A stretch of 64,000 bases of DNA from Adiantum capillus-veneris (Eukaryota; Streptophyta; Polypodiopsida; Polypodiales; Pteridaceae): positions 113,523,477 to 113,587,476 of the forward strand of contig CM043949.1 of NCBI GenBank assembly GCA_014529385.2, written 5' to 3'. Made by a program: the position numbers and the translations under genes. Positions 23,497-34,900 of the stretch are shown here, one piece after another. Positions within the stretch are counted from its first letter, which is position 1; every line of letters starts with the position of its first letter. The notes under the pieces were generated by a model. That model made no database searches and was not told the DNA's origin. It saw only the letters and a program-made list of their open reading frames with translations.

Positions 23497-24333
23497 TGAG
23501 AGATACCCCTCCCCAAGGGTTTACGCACAAAATTTACAATTTACACTTTTATACAATTTCAATATACATGAGAGTTGCGGAAGAATTTGCATAGGGGATG
23601 AGTTCTCAGTGCTCGACCAAGCATGTAGTTTAGGCCATGAGCTGTACTGCATCTAGAGGTACCTAGCGACTAGTGCTACCCCCTAAATGGGTGTTATGAA
23701 TGAAAATGTGCTCAAGAAAAATATAACATTGTGGAGGGTGAATATATGTGTACACCGCGTTGCGGGAAGAGAGAGAGAGAGAGAGAGAGAATATAGTGGA
23801 GTGTGAAATAGAGTGCACAGAGACATGAGAAAATGAAAAAAGAGGATCTTTAAATGCCTCATCTAAATGAACCATGTATTAATCCAATAACAAAATCTGG
23901 GTATACCATAACATCAAAAAATTTATGATAAAATAACTATCATAGCACCACACCCTATGTAGGGATCGACCGGTCCACCCATCCACTTCCGCTCTACTAC
24001 GGACAGAAAGAATTTTACTTCGCCAGGAGCAGGCCAGAACACCTCCAACCCACCTGAGCCAGACAAAGGTTGAGGCCGCTTCGCCTCCCTCCATGAACTT
24101 GAGCTCTTAAAGGATCCCAAGTACCTGTACGTGGAAGGGTATCAACACCAACCATACCAGCTTAGGAACCATGTATCTTCAATGCCTAGCACCAGGTGTT
24201 TAGCCAAAGCCAAGGAAAAATCCCCGACATGTTAGCCGTGTAGGTCATTCAACCCCCAACGCACTAACCGTGTAGATGAGTTTAACAAAAATTAGAAGAC
24301 CTAGGCAACACCCTCGATCCAGCAAAGCCCCAG
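23497..24333. other. No gene recognised
   Basis: Between two retroelements. It holds a GA run at 23768-23790 and short spurious frames only. It does not continue the Tat integrase cut at 13921, so the right flank of the nested insertion does not match its left flank. Confidence 0.6.
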
Positions 24334-24592
24334 TGATGGGGAGAAGCTGGGAGCACAACGGAAGAAGAATACGCACGTACACACTCACACACACACCACC
24401 ATATCCACACAAAGGTTGAAGGGGGAGAGCCAACGTACTGTATGCCCCCTTTATTTCTTCTCTTATCTTATGCACTAAGGCACAATACACATTGTACTTA
24501 GTGTTAGTGGCTCACACAAGTGTATAGCTGTACACTTACGGTTAGTGGTAGTTAGTGATGGGCGGTCGGCCACATGGCCATTAAACCTAGTA
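24334..24592 (-). repeat. 3' LTR of the minus-strand copia element
   Basis: Highly similar to 30287-30544 (shared blocks such as GGGGGAGAGCCAACGTACTG). The plus-strand start TGATGGGG gives the expected CA end on the minus strand; the opposite end is changed from TGTT. Confidence 0.9.
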
Positions 24593-24663
24593 TTCTCCCA
24601 CTTGATGGGGCCAATGTGGGATACTATAAAAATGAAAGAGCACCACTCTTCACCCAATGCCCA

Positions 24664-25320
24664 TCAACTCACAAAAGCGTTGAAATTGATGGCTAGAGAG
24701 ACTCTTAGTGAGTGCATCCGTTGTGTAGGAATCTTCACTAAATCAAGGCTCTTGTTTGCCACGCATTCACGACTGAAGTGATAGCACACATCAATGTGTT
24801 TCATTCTGGAATGAAACACTGGATTGTTAGCCAAGGCAATAGCACTTTGACTGTCACAATGAAGAACTGGTGTACACTGCTCCAATCCAAGATCTTTCAC
24901 TAGGTGAGAAAGCCAAATAGCTTCTTTGCATGCTTCACTCAATGCAACATACTCTGCCTCTGTGGTAGAAACGGATGTACAATCTTGAAGAACAGATCTC
25001 CAAGAAATAGCAGAACCAGCAAATGTGTAAATCCAACTTGTTGTTCATTTACGACTATCAACACAGCCTGCATAGTCACTGTCTACAAATCCCTGAATGG
25101 ATGACTCTCCATGACCATAGTATAACTGTCTATCTGCAATGCCACTCAAGTATCTGAGAATTGACTTGACAGCATCCCAATGCTTTTTACCAGGGTTAGA
25201 CATAAATCTTTTGACAACTCCCAATGCATGTGCAATGTCAGGTCTTATAGCCACCATGGCATACATGAGACTACCACAAGCTAAAGCATAAGGAATTTTA
25301 GCCATCGTGGATTTTTACTT
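24664..25320 (-). pseudogene. Copia RNase H and C-terminus
   Basis: The ORF at 25305-25045 reads YALACGSLMYAMVAIRPDIA, ILRYLSGIADRQLYYG and FVDSDYAGCVDSRK. After a stop the frame at 24942-24664 gives SEACKEAIWLSHLVKDLGLE, HCDSQSAIALANNPVFHSR and HIDVCYHFSRE. The intervening TEAEYVALSEA part lies on the same strand. These are the D, E and D blocks of copia RNase H. Confidence 0.9.
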
Positions 25321-25443
25321 AGCAGATTTGGGACAATCGTTCTTGCTAAGTTTCAAATATGCAGGCAATGGAGTACTCAAGGCCTTCCCCTTCTGCATGT
25401 TGAAACGATTAAGAACCTTGTGCACATACTCTTTTTGAGAAAA

Positions 25444-25926
25444 TTACAACAACCTCTTCTTACGATCACGAGTAATGCGCATACCCAAAATGTGATTGGC
25501 TTCACACAAATCTTTCATGTCGAATTGACTTTTCAGCTTGGTTTTCAAGTCAGCAATGTCCTTATAATGACCAGCAATAAGCATGCCATCTACATAAAGG
25601 ATAAGCATAATAAGCTGTCCATTTTGTTGTCTTTTCATGTAAAGACATGGATCCTCATTACTATGCTTATAGCCTAGGGAATGCATAAATGCATCAAACT
25701 TTTGATACCATTGTCTGGATGATTGCTTCAAGCCATAGAGACTTTTCAGAAGCTTACAGACCAAATGTTCCTTGCCCTTGAGCACAAACCCTTCCAGTTG
25801 CTGCATATAAATCTCTTCCTCAAGATCACCATGTAAGAAAGTTGTAATGACATCCATTTGATCAAGCTCCATATCTTTAGCGGCAGCGAAAGCAATCAAC
25901 ATTCTTAGTGTTGTCATCTTGACCAT
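25444..25926 (-). pseudogene. Copia reverse transcriptase, catalytic box mutated
   Basis: A 160-codon minus-strand frame contains MTTLRMLIAFAAAKDMELDQ, MDVITTFLHGDLEEEIYMQQ, SLYGLKQSSRQWYQKFD and LYVDGMLIAG. The YVDD box reads YVDG, so the second catalytic Asp is lost. The LDQMDV block keeps its Asp. The frame ends in NHILGMRITRDRKK. The upstream N-terminal RT half (to about 26100) is frameshifted. Confidence 0.9.
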
Positions 25927-26227
25927 TGGAGAAAATATTTCCTAGAAATCTACACCATATTCTTGCTTGAAACCTTTGGCCACTAAACAAGCTTTGTAAT
26001 TCTCAACATTGGATGCAATCTTCTTCTTGTAAACCCATTTACAAGGCAAAGCTTTCCTACCTTGGCAATGGAACAAGTTCCCATGTTTTGTTCTTTGCAA
26101 TACTGGATAGCTCCCTCTTCATAGCATGTTCCCACTGAACCTTATCATTGGCTAGCATAGCCTCTTTGTAACAAGAAGGATCACCACTATCTGTTAGCAA
26201 CACAAAGTCCACGCCTAGAACAAACCA

Positions 26228-27239
26228 TTATGGCGGATGTGAGACTCTTTGAGATCTCCTCGGCTGATCAGAGCTTGTACTAGCCTGTGTAGTAATTGGC
26301 TCTGGAGCTATCTGTGGAGGAGGTGATACATCAGAAAATGTCACTTTCCCAAACTCAACCTCTTTCGTTGGTTGCCTATGCATCTTGGTCTCATTGAAGA
26401 CAACATCACTACTACGGATTACTGATCGACTTTCCGGATCCCATAAACGATAGCCAAATTGACCATCTACACCATAGCCAGCCAATAAAGATGCATTTCC
26501 TGGACTTGGGGTCAAGCTTAGCACGCAACTCCTTGGGTACATGTGCATAAGCTTTGCAGCCAAATGTACGGAGTTTTGCATAAGAAACAACTTATGTCCT
26601 GACCATAACTCCAAAGGTACACGAAACTGTAATGAAACGCGTGGTGATCTATTGATCAAATACACAGCAGTGTATAATGCTTCAGCCCAAAATGCTTGTG
26701 GTAAATTAGCCTGTGATAGCATAGACATAATCCTCTCTTAGATGGTCATATTCATTCGTTCGGCAACACCATTTTGTGCAGGGGTATAAGGAGCTGTAAA
26801 CTCGCGCTTAATTCCCCTACTTGAACAGAAGTCTGCAAACTCTTTGGAGACATATTCTCCACCATTGTCTGAACGTAAAGCTTTCAACTTATGTTCAGAT
26901 AGAGTTTCTACACTAGATTAGAACCTTTTGAACCAAGAAAAAGTCTCATCTTTAGACTTCATGGCATAAACCCAAACATGTCGTGTTTCATCGTCAATGA
27001 ACGTAACATAATAAGACGCACCACCATGGGATTAGAAGGCATAGGCCCACATAAATCACTATGCACAAGCTCTAAGGGCTTTCTTTCTTTGTCAAAAGAC
27101 TGTGTATGATGTGCTCTTGTTTGCTTACCATATTGACAGTGCTCACAAAAGACTGTGTACGATGTGCTCTTGTTTGCTTACCATATTGATAGTGTTCACA
27201 AAAGGGAAAATCAAAAAATGATAAAGACGGTAAGTAGCC
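26228..27239 (-). pseudogene. Copia integrase, broken
   Basis: The open frame 26728-26228 holds LPQAFWAEALYTAVYLINRS and YRLWDPESRSVIRSSDVVFN, the C-terminal integrase and linker to RT. Upstream (to 27239) frames give CEHCQYGKQTRAHH and ELVHSDLCGPMP, the zinc-binding region and first core strand, with many stops. A 53-bp segment around 27101-27206 that contains the CEHCQYGKQT codons is tandemly duplicated. Confidence 0.85.
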
Positions 27240-28256
27240 CTAACGAGAAAAAGTTTCCATTCCCTTCTTTGACATATGACCTAACCAGCTATGCCACAAA
27301 GCAATAGTTGGCAGCTCGGTTACAGAAAGAACATTGTTCTTGTCAGATACATAAAGAGGAAAAAGTGTACCAACTTTAGAACCATGGGATAAAATAAGAT
27401 GACCTTTCGCAATACGCCAAGACTGTTGATGAAAAGTGACTTTGTAACCCAAGTCATCAAGACGTCCAACCGAAATCAAATTTCGTATCAAAGCTGGAAC
27501 ATGACGCACATTATGTATGGTAAACCTCACCCCATTTTCCATAACCATAGCAATATCACCTATGCCCACAATGTCACAAGAGTAGCTGTCACCTAGCGTA
27601 ATAGTGCCAATGGTTTCCTCATATGTAGTGAACCAATGCCTATGAGGTGTGACATGCAACGAAGCGCCCAAATCAAGAATCCATGTATGGGACACTTCAC
27701 CACTAACAAGTAGCTCTGTTGGCATAGAACTCTGCAAAGATAGAGTTTCTTGTGCATCATAAAATACATCATTATTTTCAGTCAACATATTGATGTCTTG
27801 CACATCACAATCATCTTGCACTATGTTCAGTTCTTCAATCTCAACCGAACTCTTTGGTTTCTCCTCTTTATCATCATTGTCTTTGCCTTTGCCTTTACCT
27901 TTGTCACGCTTCCAAGCATAACAATCCTTCTTTATATGACCAAAATTATCACAATAATGGCATTGAACATTGCGACGACCAGGAGACTTTAATCTACCCT
28001 TTGAAGCATCTCTATTTCCCTCTTTCTTGGATTCACAATTCCAAGAACAACCTTTACATTGTTTTCCATCCTTTTGCACATAATGAGCTTCTCCATGATG
28101 CGAGCTATCCATAGCCTTGCGGCACATTTTCTCTGATAGAAGAGAACCAGTGACATCAATGTACACTAGCGTACCATTAGGAGCTGAGTTACTGACAACT
28201 ATGCAAAAGATATCCCATGAGGGTGGCAACGAACAAAGTAAGAAGATTGCTTTCAT
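27240..28256 (-). pseudogene. Copia gag C-terminus, protease and pre-integrase, 338-codon frame
   Basis: Reading leftward from 28256: FLLCSLPPSWDIF (gag core end), an intact zinc knuckle CHYCDNFGHIKKDC (CX2CX4HX4C), a Lys/Gly/Asp-rich linker, then WILDLGASLHVTPH, where the catalytic DSGAS has become DLGAS. NVRHVPALIRNLISVGRLDD and LWHSWLGHMSKKGM follow, the second being the GAG-pre-integrase motif. The frame is open over its whole length, but its start lies within gag; the original gag ATG is probably at about 28683. Confidence 0.9.
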
Positions 28257-28684
28257 CTCGTCATCAATATTGATCCGTTGTGCACAAATCTAGGCAAATA
28301 GAGAATCAAAGTCATTAATATGACTGGCAACACTGGTTGATTCCTTCAAAGGTTAAACAATTTTCGCATCATGAAAACCTTATTACTTGCCGTATCCTTC
28401 TCATAAGTTACATAACTTTTGCCAAAAAGCATAGGTAGATTCACATTCTAGCACTGAAAAGTACACTGACTCGGCAAAGTGCAATCTAATAGTAGATATG
28501 CATAGCTCATCAAGATCCTCCCACTGAAACTGAGTCAAATTCATCTCTTCAGTCCGTGTCGCATAAATAATAGGCAATTTCTATTTCTTTTGGACAAGCA
28601 TATCTTGCATCTGATTCTTCCTGAAAATTAGTGCCATCAAACTTCTTTATGTCATAAATGTCACGGTCTTTTCTAGTAGACATG
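28257..28684 (-). pseudogene. Copia gag N-terminal part, frameshifted
   Basis: A minus-strand ATG near 28683 begins MSTRKDRDIYDIKKFDGTNF, a copia-type gag start. Downstream pieces QFQWEDLDELCISTIRLHFA and ECESTYAFWQKLC lie in other frames. Several frameshifts separate them from the 28256 frame. Confidence 0.75.
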
Positions 28685-28770
28685 GTGTCAAAACTACCAA
28701 AAGATTCTGGGAAAATTTCAGCAGAGTCTCCTTTGTATTTGGGACTATGTCAACCAAAATATGAGACAAA

Positions 28771-29545
28771 ATGACCAAGTATGTCACTCACAAAGCATGG
28801 AAGAGAGAAATGCCTCTCAAAAGAACATTGTATAGAGACCAACTAAGGTGCATAAACAGTCAAACTGACCATAGAATGCCAAGTCAGTGTCAAAAGCACC
28901 TATACCACTCTATACATATCCTATGGCGAGGTCTCGTAAGGGATTCTCCAGCTACGTGCAACAAAAAACCTGCAATATTCAGCCTCAATATCATCTCCAC
29001 ATTGTCGGTCTTCATGAAGAAAAGGGAGAAGGGCTCTAAAATCTTTCTGCATATGATGCTACCTGAGTTTGTAGACGAATGCAGGTTACTGTTTCACAAA
29101 GTCTACCAAAGCATGCTAGCCAACAAAGAGATCACACACAATTTTGTTTGTGTACGAGCGATGCCCAGCTGCTCGGCAAGATCCTGCAGGTCGAAAGGTT
29201 GCATGGGTTGCTTTTGGTGAACAGGTTTTGGACCATTGCAAGAAGCTTCCGGGTGGCATTGGCAAGAAAGTAAAGATTTGGCTGGAGAATAATGAGGGGA
29301 CATCACTTCAGCCCAATCGTCTTGACAATGTCGGGGCAAGTCAAAAAAGTGGGCAAAATTCTCTCTTATCTGGCAGCACTTCTCTAGTTAGTGCCTCCTT
29401 TATAGGCCAACAAGTAAAAGCACAGGTGGAGCAGATTTTGGATGCAAAAAGGGATTCATTAAAGGTTTTGAACACAACATTGGATAATGTGAGAGTAGAT
29501 ATTGAGGTTTTCATTGAGCTGGGGTATTCTCAAATGTGGAGATGA
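28771..29545 (+). other. Orphan plus-strand open frames in the copia leader
   Basis: Two overlapping frames on the strand opposite to the element: 28771-29220 (149 codons, LPEFVDECRLLFHKVYQSML) and 29144-29545 (133 codons, KVAWVAFGEQVLDHCKKLPG and FIGQQVKAQVEQILDAKRDS). I recognise no family. They are not part of any known copia protein. They might be captured host sequence or chance frames. Confidence 0.3.
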
Positions 29546-30272
29546 TATTCAGCTATGTGGAGATGACTTGCAACAAAAAACGTATAGCCAAGTCTTAGAA
29601 ATGGCTATCTTCCGGACCAAGTCTCAAAAATGGCCGGGACTGCCGTACTAGCCAAAAGATGGCTCCACAAAAGCGTACAATGGCAGTATCCACAAAGACG
29701 TACGAGTTTGTCAAGACGCTCAAACAGGCGTCAAAAGCATGTGCCTGCAACTAAACATCCGTGTGGGGAGTCAATCCGCTCTCAAAAGAGCTCAAACACT
29801 GTCAAAAGTGTCAACATATGCATGTACACATAAACAACTACTCCCGCTGGAACCATAATATCGCAAGCACTAAAACCTGTATATTTACCTGTATCTGTAC
29901 CTGTAGTCAAAGAAGACAATGCTGTCAAGCTCCCACTCTATGTGTGTGTATGAGGCCACTCCGAAAGAGGCTACACACTCCTGCATGAGCCGTGGGCTCT
30001 CGTAGATGGAAGAGACTGCAACAATGGTACCTGTAACTGGCTATGGAAGCACTGCAACACAAACTACCACAAGAGGGCTGAAAATTTCAGCTCCTGAACC
30101 GTAGCTCGAATGGGGTTTCTGATGGCTGGAATGGCTCCGAAAGGAAGGTAAAACCAAAGGACACCTACTGGAAACGCTCTCGGGAAACTGAACTTGCCAA
30201 TGGTAAAATCAGAATCTTGTTTGCACTCTTGAAAGTGCGCGCGCGCGCAAAAATGATTTCGGGAATGAAACC

Positions 30273-30284
30273 GCTCTAATACCA
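30273..30284 (-). promoter_or_regulatory. Primer binding site (initiator Met tRNA type)
   Basis: On the minus strand TGGTATTAGAGC follows the LTR end by two bases; it differs by one change from the copia PBS TGGTATCAGAGC. Confidence 0.85.
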
Positions 30285-30286
30285 GA

Positions 30287-30544
30287 TTATGGGGAGGATC
30301 TGGGAGCACAACGAAAGAAGAATACGCACGCACACACTCACACACACACCACCATAGCCACACACAGGTTGAAGGGGGAGAGCCAACGTACTGTATGCCC
30401 CTTTATTTCTTCTCTTATCTTATGCACTAAGGCACAATACACATTGTACTTAGTGTTAGTGGCTCACACAAGTGTATAGTTGTACACTTAGGGTTAGTGG
30501 TAGTTAGTGATGGGCAGTTGGCCACATGGACATTAAACCTAACA
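30287..30544 (-). repeat. 5' LTR of the minus-strand copia element
   Basis: On the minus strand it starts TGTTAGGTTTAATG. It matches 24334-24592 with few changes. The inner end has lost the canonical CA. Confidence 0.9.
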
Positions 30545-32825
30545 CCTAGTTCAACGGCCCTTTAGTCTAAGGCTAAGAGATGTAGGTGATCCTAGTCTTA
30601 TAGCCACGCTTCCATGAGAAACATAACACCTGAGTCCAATCACAATAGCACTTTCTATATGCACAAACGATCTTTTCCAAGCAGATAGACTATACAGGGG
30701 TGCAAAACTTTCGGCAGCATAACCATATCCAAAAAAAACCATGAGCCACACCGGCTTCCACATAGAAATCACAACCACAATCCATGAGAGAATCTCAGCT
30801 CTTAACCATAAATCATAATCTCACTGAACCAACTCCCACACTTGGAGTTTGACACATCCAATCAATCGGAGTCCACACACATGTGACTCTTAAGACGTTA
30901 TTCTTTCATGCATAAAAAGAGTCCAACTAGCAACTAATCATGATATAAAAATCCAATTTTGACAACATCCAACCATGCAAAGTTGATGCATCAGATCTCC
31001 ACTTCACCTCCCTAGCACATAGAGCTAGTTTTGACCTAAGAAGGGGCAATCATAACCATGCATATAAGGCATCCACCTCAATCCCTGAGTTTCCATAGAT
31101 TATATGATAACATTCCATCATCATAAACATGATGCAAAACAACTCCGACCTTTAGGTCAACAATAAACCATAACTTCACACGTATGCAAAAAACATTTTT
31201 TTTGCATTTTTGAGAATATGAAAAACATGCAAATGAAAGTATTTGACCTCAAACCAATGCATCAAGCTCAGCTCCATAATCTATCACACCCCTTCACCTA
31301 TATGATACTCACACAAAAAACGATAACCCCAAAAGAGAGCCACTTTAATTATATCTGTTTATGCGCCTATGCGGTTCGTGATGTTTAACCATATACTCTC
31401 ACATAAGTTTATGGTCATCTAATATTTGAAATCAACTCACCAAAACAAAACAAAAAACATATAAAAACTGCTCGGTTAACTCACGATGTCATACGGTACC
31501 CCCCCTTGGTAGCACCCTATACGTGTAGGTAAAACCGGTTAAAGAACAATTAATAACTCGCATTCACGAGGTGATCACGGAGACCTAAACTCATTTATCA
31601 TCAAGTTTCATCAAGATTTTCAATTGGTTATGTGGGTTTGCCCATCCAGTGAATCTATATAGTGGTTCTCCGAAGAGCCTGGAGTCAAAAAAATTGGTTG
31701 TAAAGTGGCCAGCATGTTGTTTTTTGACCATGTCTCTTAGCTTGTGTGTGTTTTTCACATGATATCAAGGAGAGAAAATGTTCTAAATGATGTGTTTTAT
31801 GTCTAGTATAAAGGGTTCGGACTGATTCATAGCGGTTTGTGATTTATGACCAAAATAGCGTTCCTACAGTCTCTATGACGTGAAACCCCGGGGGATTCAC
31901 CATGGAAAACTTATCGCACCACGTAAGTACAGGGGAGGGGAGGGTTTTTACAAGTTACATAAGCGTATAAGTTAGAGGCAGGCCCCCAATAATTTATCTC
32001 CCAAGCTTAAAAATAAGGGAGGTGGTATCGTATTTATAGGGGGGAGAAGTGTGAAAAAGGTGAAAATGAGAGGAAGTTTTTGTGTTTCAAAATTATGGCT
32101 TCCCAGAAGAGTCTGCCCTTGAAATTGTGAGTCAATAGCTACAAAGATACATGCAAGAACTAACACTGCTTTGTATCAACTAGTTGTTTTGTGATTATAG
32201 TTCATTTGTTGAGGATGAAAGCTGTAAAGAGTTTGTATAGATGCAAATTTACACGAAGAACCTAACACAACTTTATAACCATGTTTTTTAAGTAATTTAG
32301 ATGGGTCAAAATTGAGAGTAGCTAGAGTGCAGGCTAAACAGGCACATAGTTTGAAAATCAAACTAAGACACATTGATGGTACAACTAGTTATCAACAGAA
32401 GTGGTTCCTTAGTATAGTGCCAGTCTCTATGCTACACGCTCTTTGACTAGCTTTACTCAGTTAGATCATGTGAGACCTAAATTTTATATGTAAGATAGGG
32501 ATATGATAGTTTTCTACATTGATTGTCGTATAAGTGTAGAAAGGGGGGTTCGTATTCCCTAATATGAGTCATATATAGGGGTTTTATCAAAGTTTTCTGC
32601 TCGCAGGTGGCGTCCCGTTTCATATATATAGTGAATCCCCCGGGCGTGAAACGAAAAGCGCTTTTTATGCACGCACGTGACCATAAACGCATCGTGTGCA
32701 TAAATCAGCGTTTTAAATATGAGAAATTATTATGGGAGGCAACCTCATACGTACTTGGTTAATCCATACATGCACTCGTATGCAAAAAAACAATCAACAA
32801 GAGGGTGACTATTCAGAAAAACGAC

Positions 32826-32880
<55 letters not shown>

Positions 32881-33578
32881 GGCTATGGAGTTTAAAGCTT
32901 CTCATCGTTCTTTAGAATCAATTACGAACTATCGAAAGGCTTCTTGCTTTGCCGCAAGAGAGCAGTGATGAGAGCTATGTAGAGGTATTCACCACAAAAG
33001 CTTCCGAAGAGCGTGTACACCGTGAAACGAGAGAGAAGATAGTAAGCAAGTATAGAGAGTGTATCCTTCTTTGTTTTCTTCTTCTCGAGGGAAAGAAGAG
33101 CTTATGAGATGGTGATGAAGAGCTTGCACCACTCCGTATAATAGATATGTATAGCCTTGTGGTAGTAGATGCAATAGACGGCACTGAAAACTGAGCACTC
33201 TATGCCAATTTATAGGTTCTGCAGCAGCTGTTCGGAGCGTGTCCAAAGCTAAAGGTAGTGCTACTGTCTTTTGCCTGGAATAGCTGCATAGCGTTTAGGA
33301 CTTTTCTAAAAACAAGGCTTTGCTTTTGGTCCCACTTACCATTCAATTTTTACAGCAAAATTAGCCAATTGAACAATATTTGGCCAACTAATGGAAACCA
33401 TAGCTAGACTATGCCGCACCATAATGTCCCAGCATAATTATGACTTTCTCGTACTGTCCTGGAGTATTTACGGTACCGCTTTTTATAAAAAATAATTTCT
33501 ATAAAAATTCCGTCTGGTCCCGTTTTTGCTCCGGGTGATCATTTATAAATCCGACAGAGACTAAACTTAATATTTTTA
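30545..33578. other. AT-rich region without a recognised gene
   Basis: Three kilobases with only short frames and no domain. Visible items are a 14-bp inverted pair (CCCGGGGGATTCAC at 31887-31900 and its reverse complement at 32631-32644), a GA microsatellite at 32827-32876, and a small plus frame (32732-32968) that is mostly that GA run. Confidence 0.6.
32827..32876. repeat. (GA)n microsatellite
   Basis: Uninterrupted GA run of about 50 bp. Confidence 0.95.
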
Positions 33579-33581
33579 TGT

Positions 33582-33959
33582 TTAGGTCATCATAGAAAAC
33601 ACATTGCTTTTCAAAAACTCCAAAAAGCACGAAAAGCTAAAAATAGCGTAAAAAGCAAAAAATATATATATAATTGAACCACGGGTTCCCCTTGTCCACT
33701 GGAATAAAAAAGCGGACTCGCTTTTCAAATAAAAAACACTAAAAATCATAATAAGCTCTCTCTTTTCTTGGAGAGGAAAGGAAATTCCATAAGCGCAAAG
33801 TTGTTGCATAGCTTCGGCTTGCAAAGCAGGGTTGCCCATAGCTTGTTGCAACCAAGTAACAAGATAATTAACACACATGGGGGAATCACCATTAGCACCT
33901 TGATGTGCAAAATCAAAGTTGTCAATATTCATTCTACTCTCTTGGTTATTGTCAGGCAT
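33582..33959 (-). pseudogene. Ty3/gypsy gag N-terminus, fragment
   Basis: The minus-strand frame starts at 33959 with MPDNNQESRMNIDNFDFAHQ, then CVNYLVTWLQQAMGN. It is clearly homologous to the gag start of the element at 54500-59383 (MADNSKESEINVDNFDF, PVNYLVSRLQQAMD). Similarity fades after about 60 codons and the rest reads as unrelated sequence. The leader of this copy lies 4.4 kb away at 38348, because a piggyBac element has been inserted just upstream of the start codon. Confidence 0.8.
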
Positions 33960-33974
33960 GCTAATTAAGCTTAA

Positions 33975-33978
33975 TTAA
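33975..33978. repeat. TTAA target duplication, left
   Basis: TTAA directly before the left inverted repeat; the partner is at 38344-38347. TTAA is the invariant target of piggyBac transposases. An adjacent second TTAA lies at 33971. Confidence 0.85.
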
Positions 33979-33993
33979 TACTAGCTTGGTAAC
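33979..33993. repeat. Left terminal inverted repeat of the piggyBac element
   Basis: TACTAGCTTGGTAAC pairs with the right end at 13 of 15 positions. A subterminal 10-bp palindrome GTCCGCGGAC lies at 34007-34016 between two copies of CTTTTATGTC-like sequence. Confidence 0.85.
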
Positions 33994-34239
33994 AAGACGC
34001 TTTTATGTCCGCGGACACTTTTATGTCTTGTTAACCGGCTAACTTCCGAGAATTAATTCTAAAAGCTCGTAAATGCTTTGGAAGAATGTAATACTTGAAA
34101 AAAACTTGGAATTTTATTCACGGCCGGTGCACTTCGTCTATGTTGCAAAATAAATGAATAATTTTATCATATTTATTTTTGCATGAAAGCTTGCCTATCA
34201 ACCTTGGTGGGTAGTGTTGGTGAATTTGGATCGTGGAGG

Positions 34240-34900
34240 TGGATAGGAGAGAATCAAGGGGCTATTTCCAGCCCTTGGATCTTAACTTGATCCAAGGGCC
34301 ATGACAAAAGCCCCAATTGACCAATAAAGCCTACGTGGTCTTTCTCTGTACCCGTTTGCAGCCGTACCTTGAGCGCAAGCATGGCTGAAAATCTGAATTT
34401 CTGCGCACCCATGCAAAGGAATTCTAGGCGTTGGTCTACAAGGGAAGCTGGTACTACTCGTGCCGGACGCAATCCTAATTTTTTGGTAGCCCAAAAGGTG
34501 TTTTGTTGCAAGTTCCGGCTCCATGGTTTGGTGAAGCATGGGTAGTCGAAAGCTATGGTGACAAGCATGAAGAGGTGTTCTTCTTTCGTGTGATTGAGAA
34601 GTTTCATCCTCAAAATTTGAAATTTACTTGCCAATTTGAAGGAGATTCAAAGGGATACCCGGCTACATGGAATACCTTGGTCGATTACGTCGTTCGCAGC
34701 ACTATGTGCTACAATTCCCCTCAAAAATCAGCGCAAGTAAGTGTCGGTTTAGGTGTTAATGATTGTACTCCTTGCGATGTTGTTTCAATTCAAGGTGGTG
34801 GGGGGTGTGAAATTTTGAATCTCAGTGTGAATGATGGTGTGAAATTTTGAATCTTAGTGTGAATCGGTGTAGATAATGAGGATTCACCTGGATTATTTGA
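34240..34900 (+). other. 5' region of the piggyBac element, unassigned open frames
   Basis: A frame starts at ATG 34381 (MAENLNFCAPMQRNSRRWST) and an overlapping one runs 34503-34850 (APWFGEAWVVESYGDKHEEV, FFFRVIEKFHPQNLKFTCQF). I do not recognise the domain. The position suggests an N-terminal part or exon of the transposase, and a GTAAGT string at 34737 could be a splice donor, but neither is proven. A perfect 11-bp hairpin (GCCCTTGGATC with its complement) sits upstream at 34271-34299. Confidence 0.35.

Larger units (their letters stand above)
24334..30544 (-). mobile_element. Minus-strand Ty1/copia retrotransposon
   Basis: LTRs of about 259 and 258 bp (24334-24592 and 30287-30544) flank a copia internal region read right to left. 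The PBS adjoins the right LTR and a purine tract (minus AAGTGGGAGAA) adjoins the left LTR. The flanking pentamers CCCAG (24329-24333) and CCTAG (30545-30549) are a plausible 5-bp target duplication with one change. All ORFs are interrupted and two catalytic sites are damaged. A 1.5 kb leader carries unrelated open frames. Confidence 0.9.

Noticed and set aside
34254-34634. A 126-codon minus-strand frame in the piggyBac 5' region
   Set aside because: It opposes plus-strand frames in the transcription direction of the transposase and shows no known domain.
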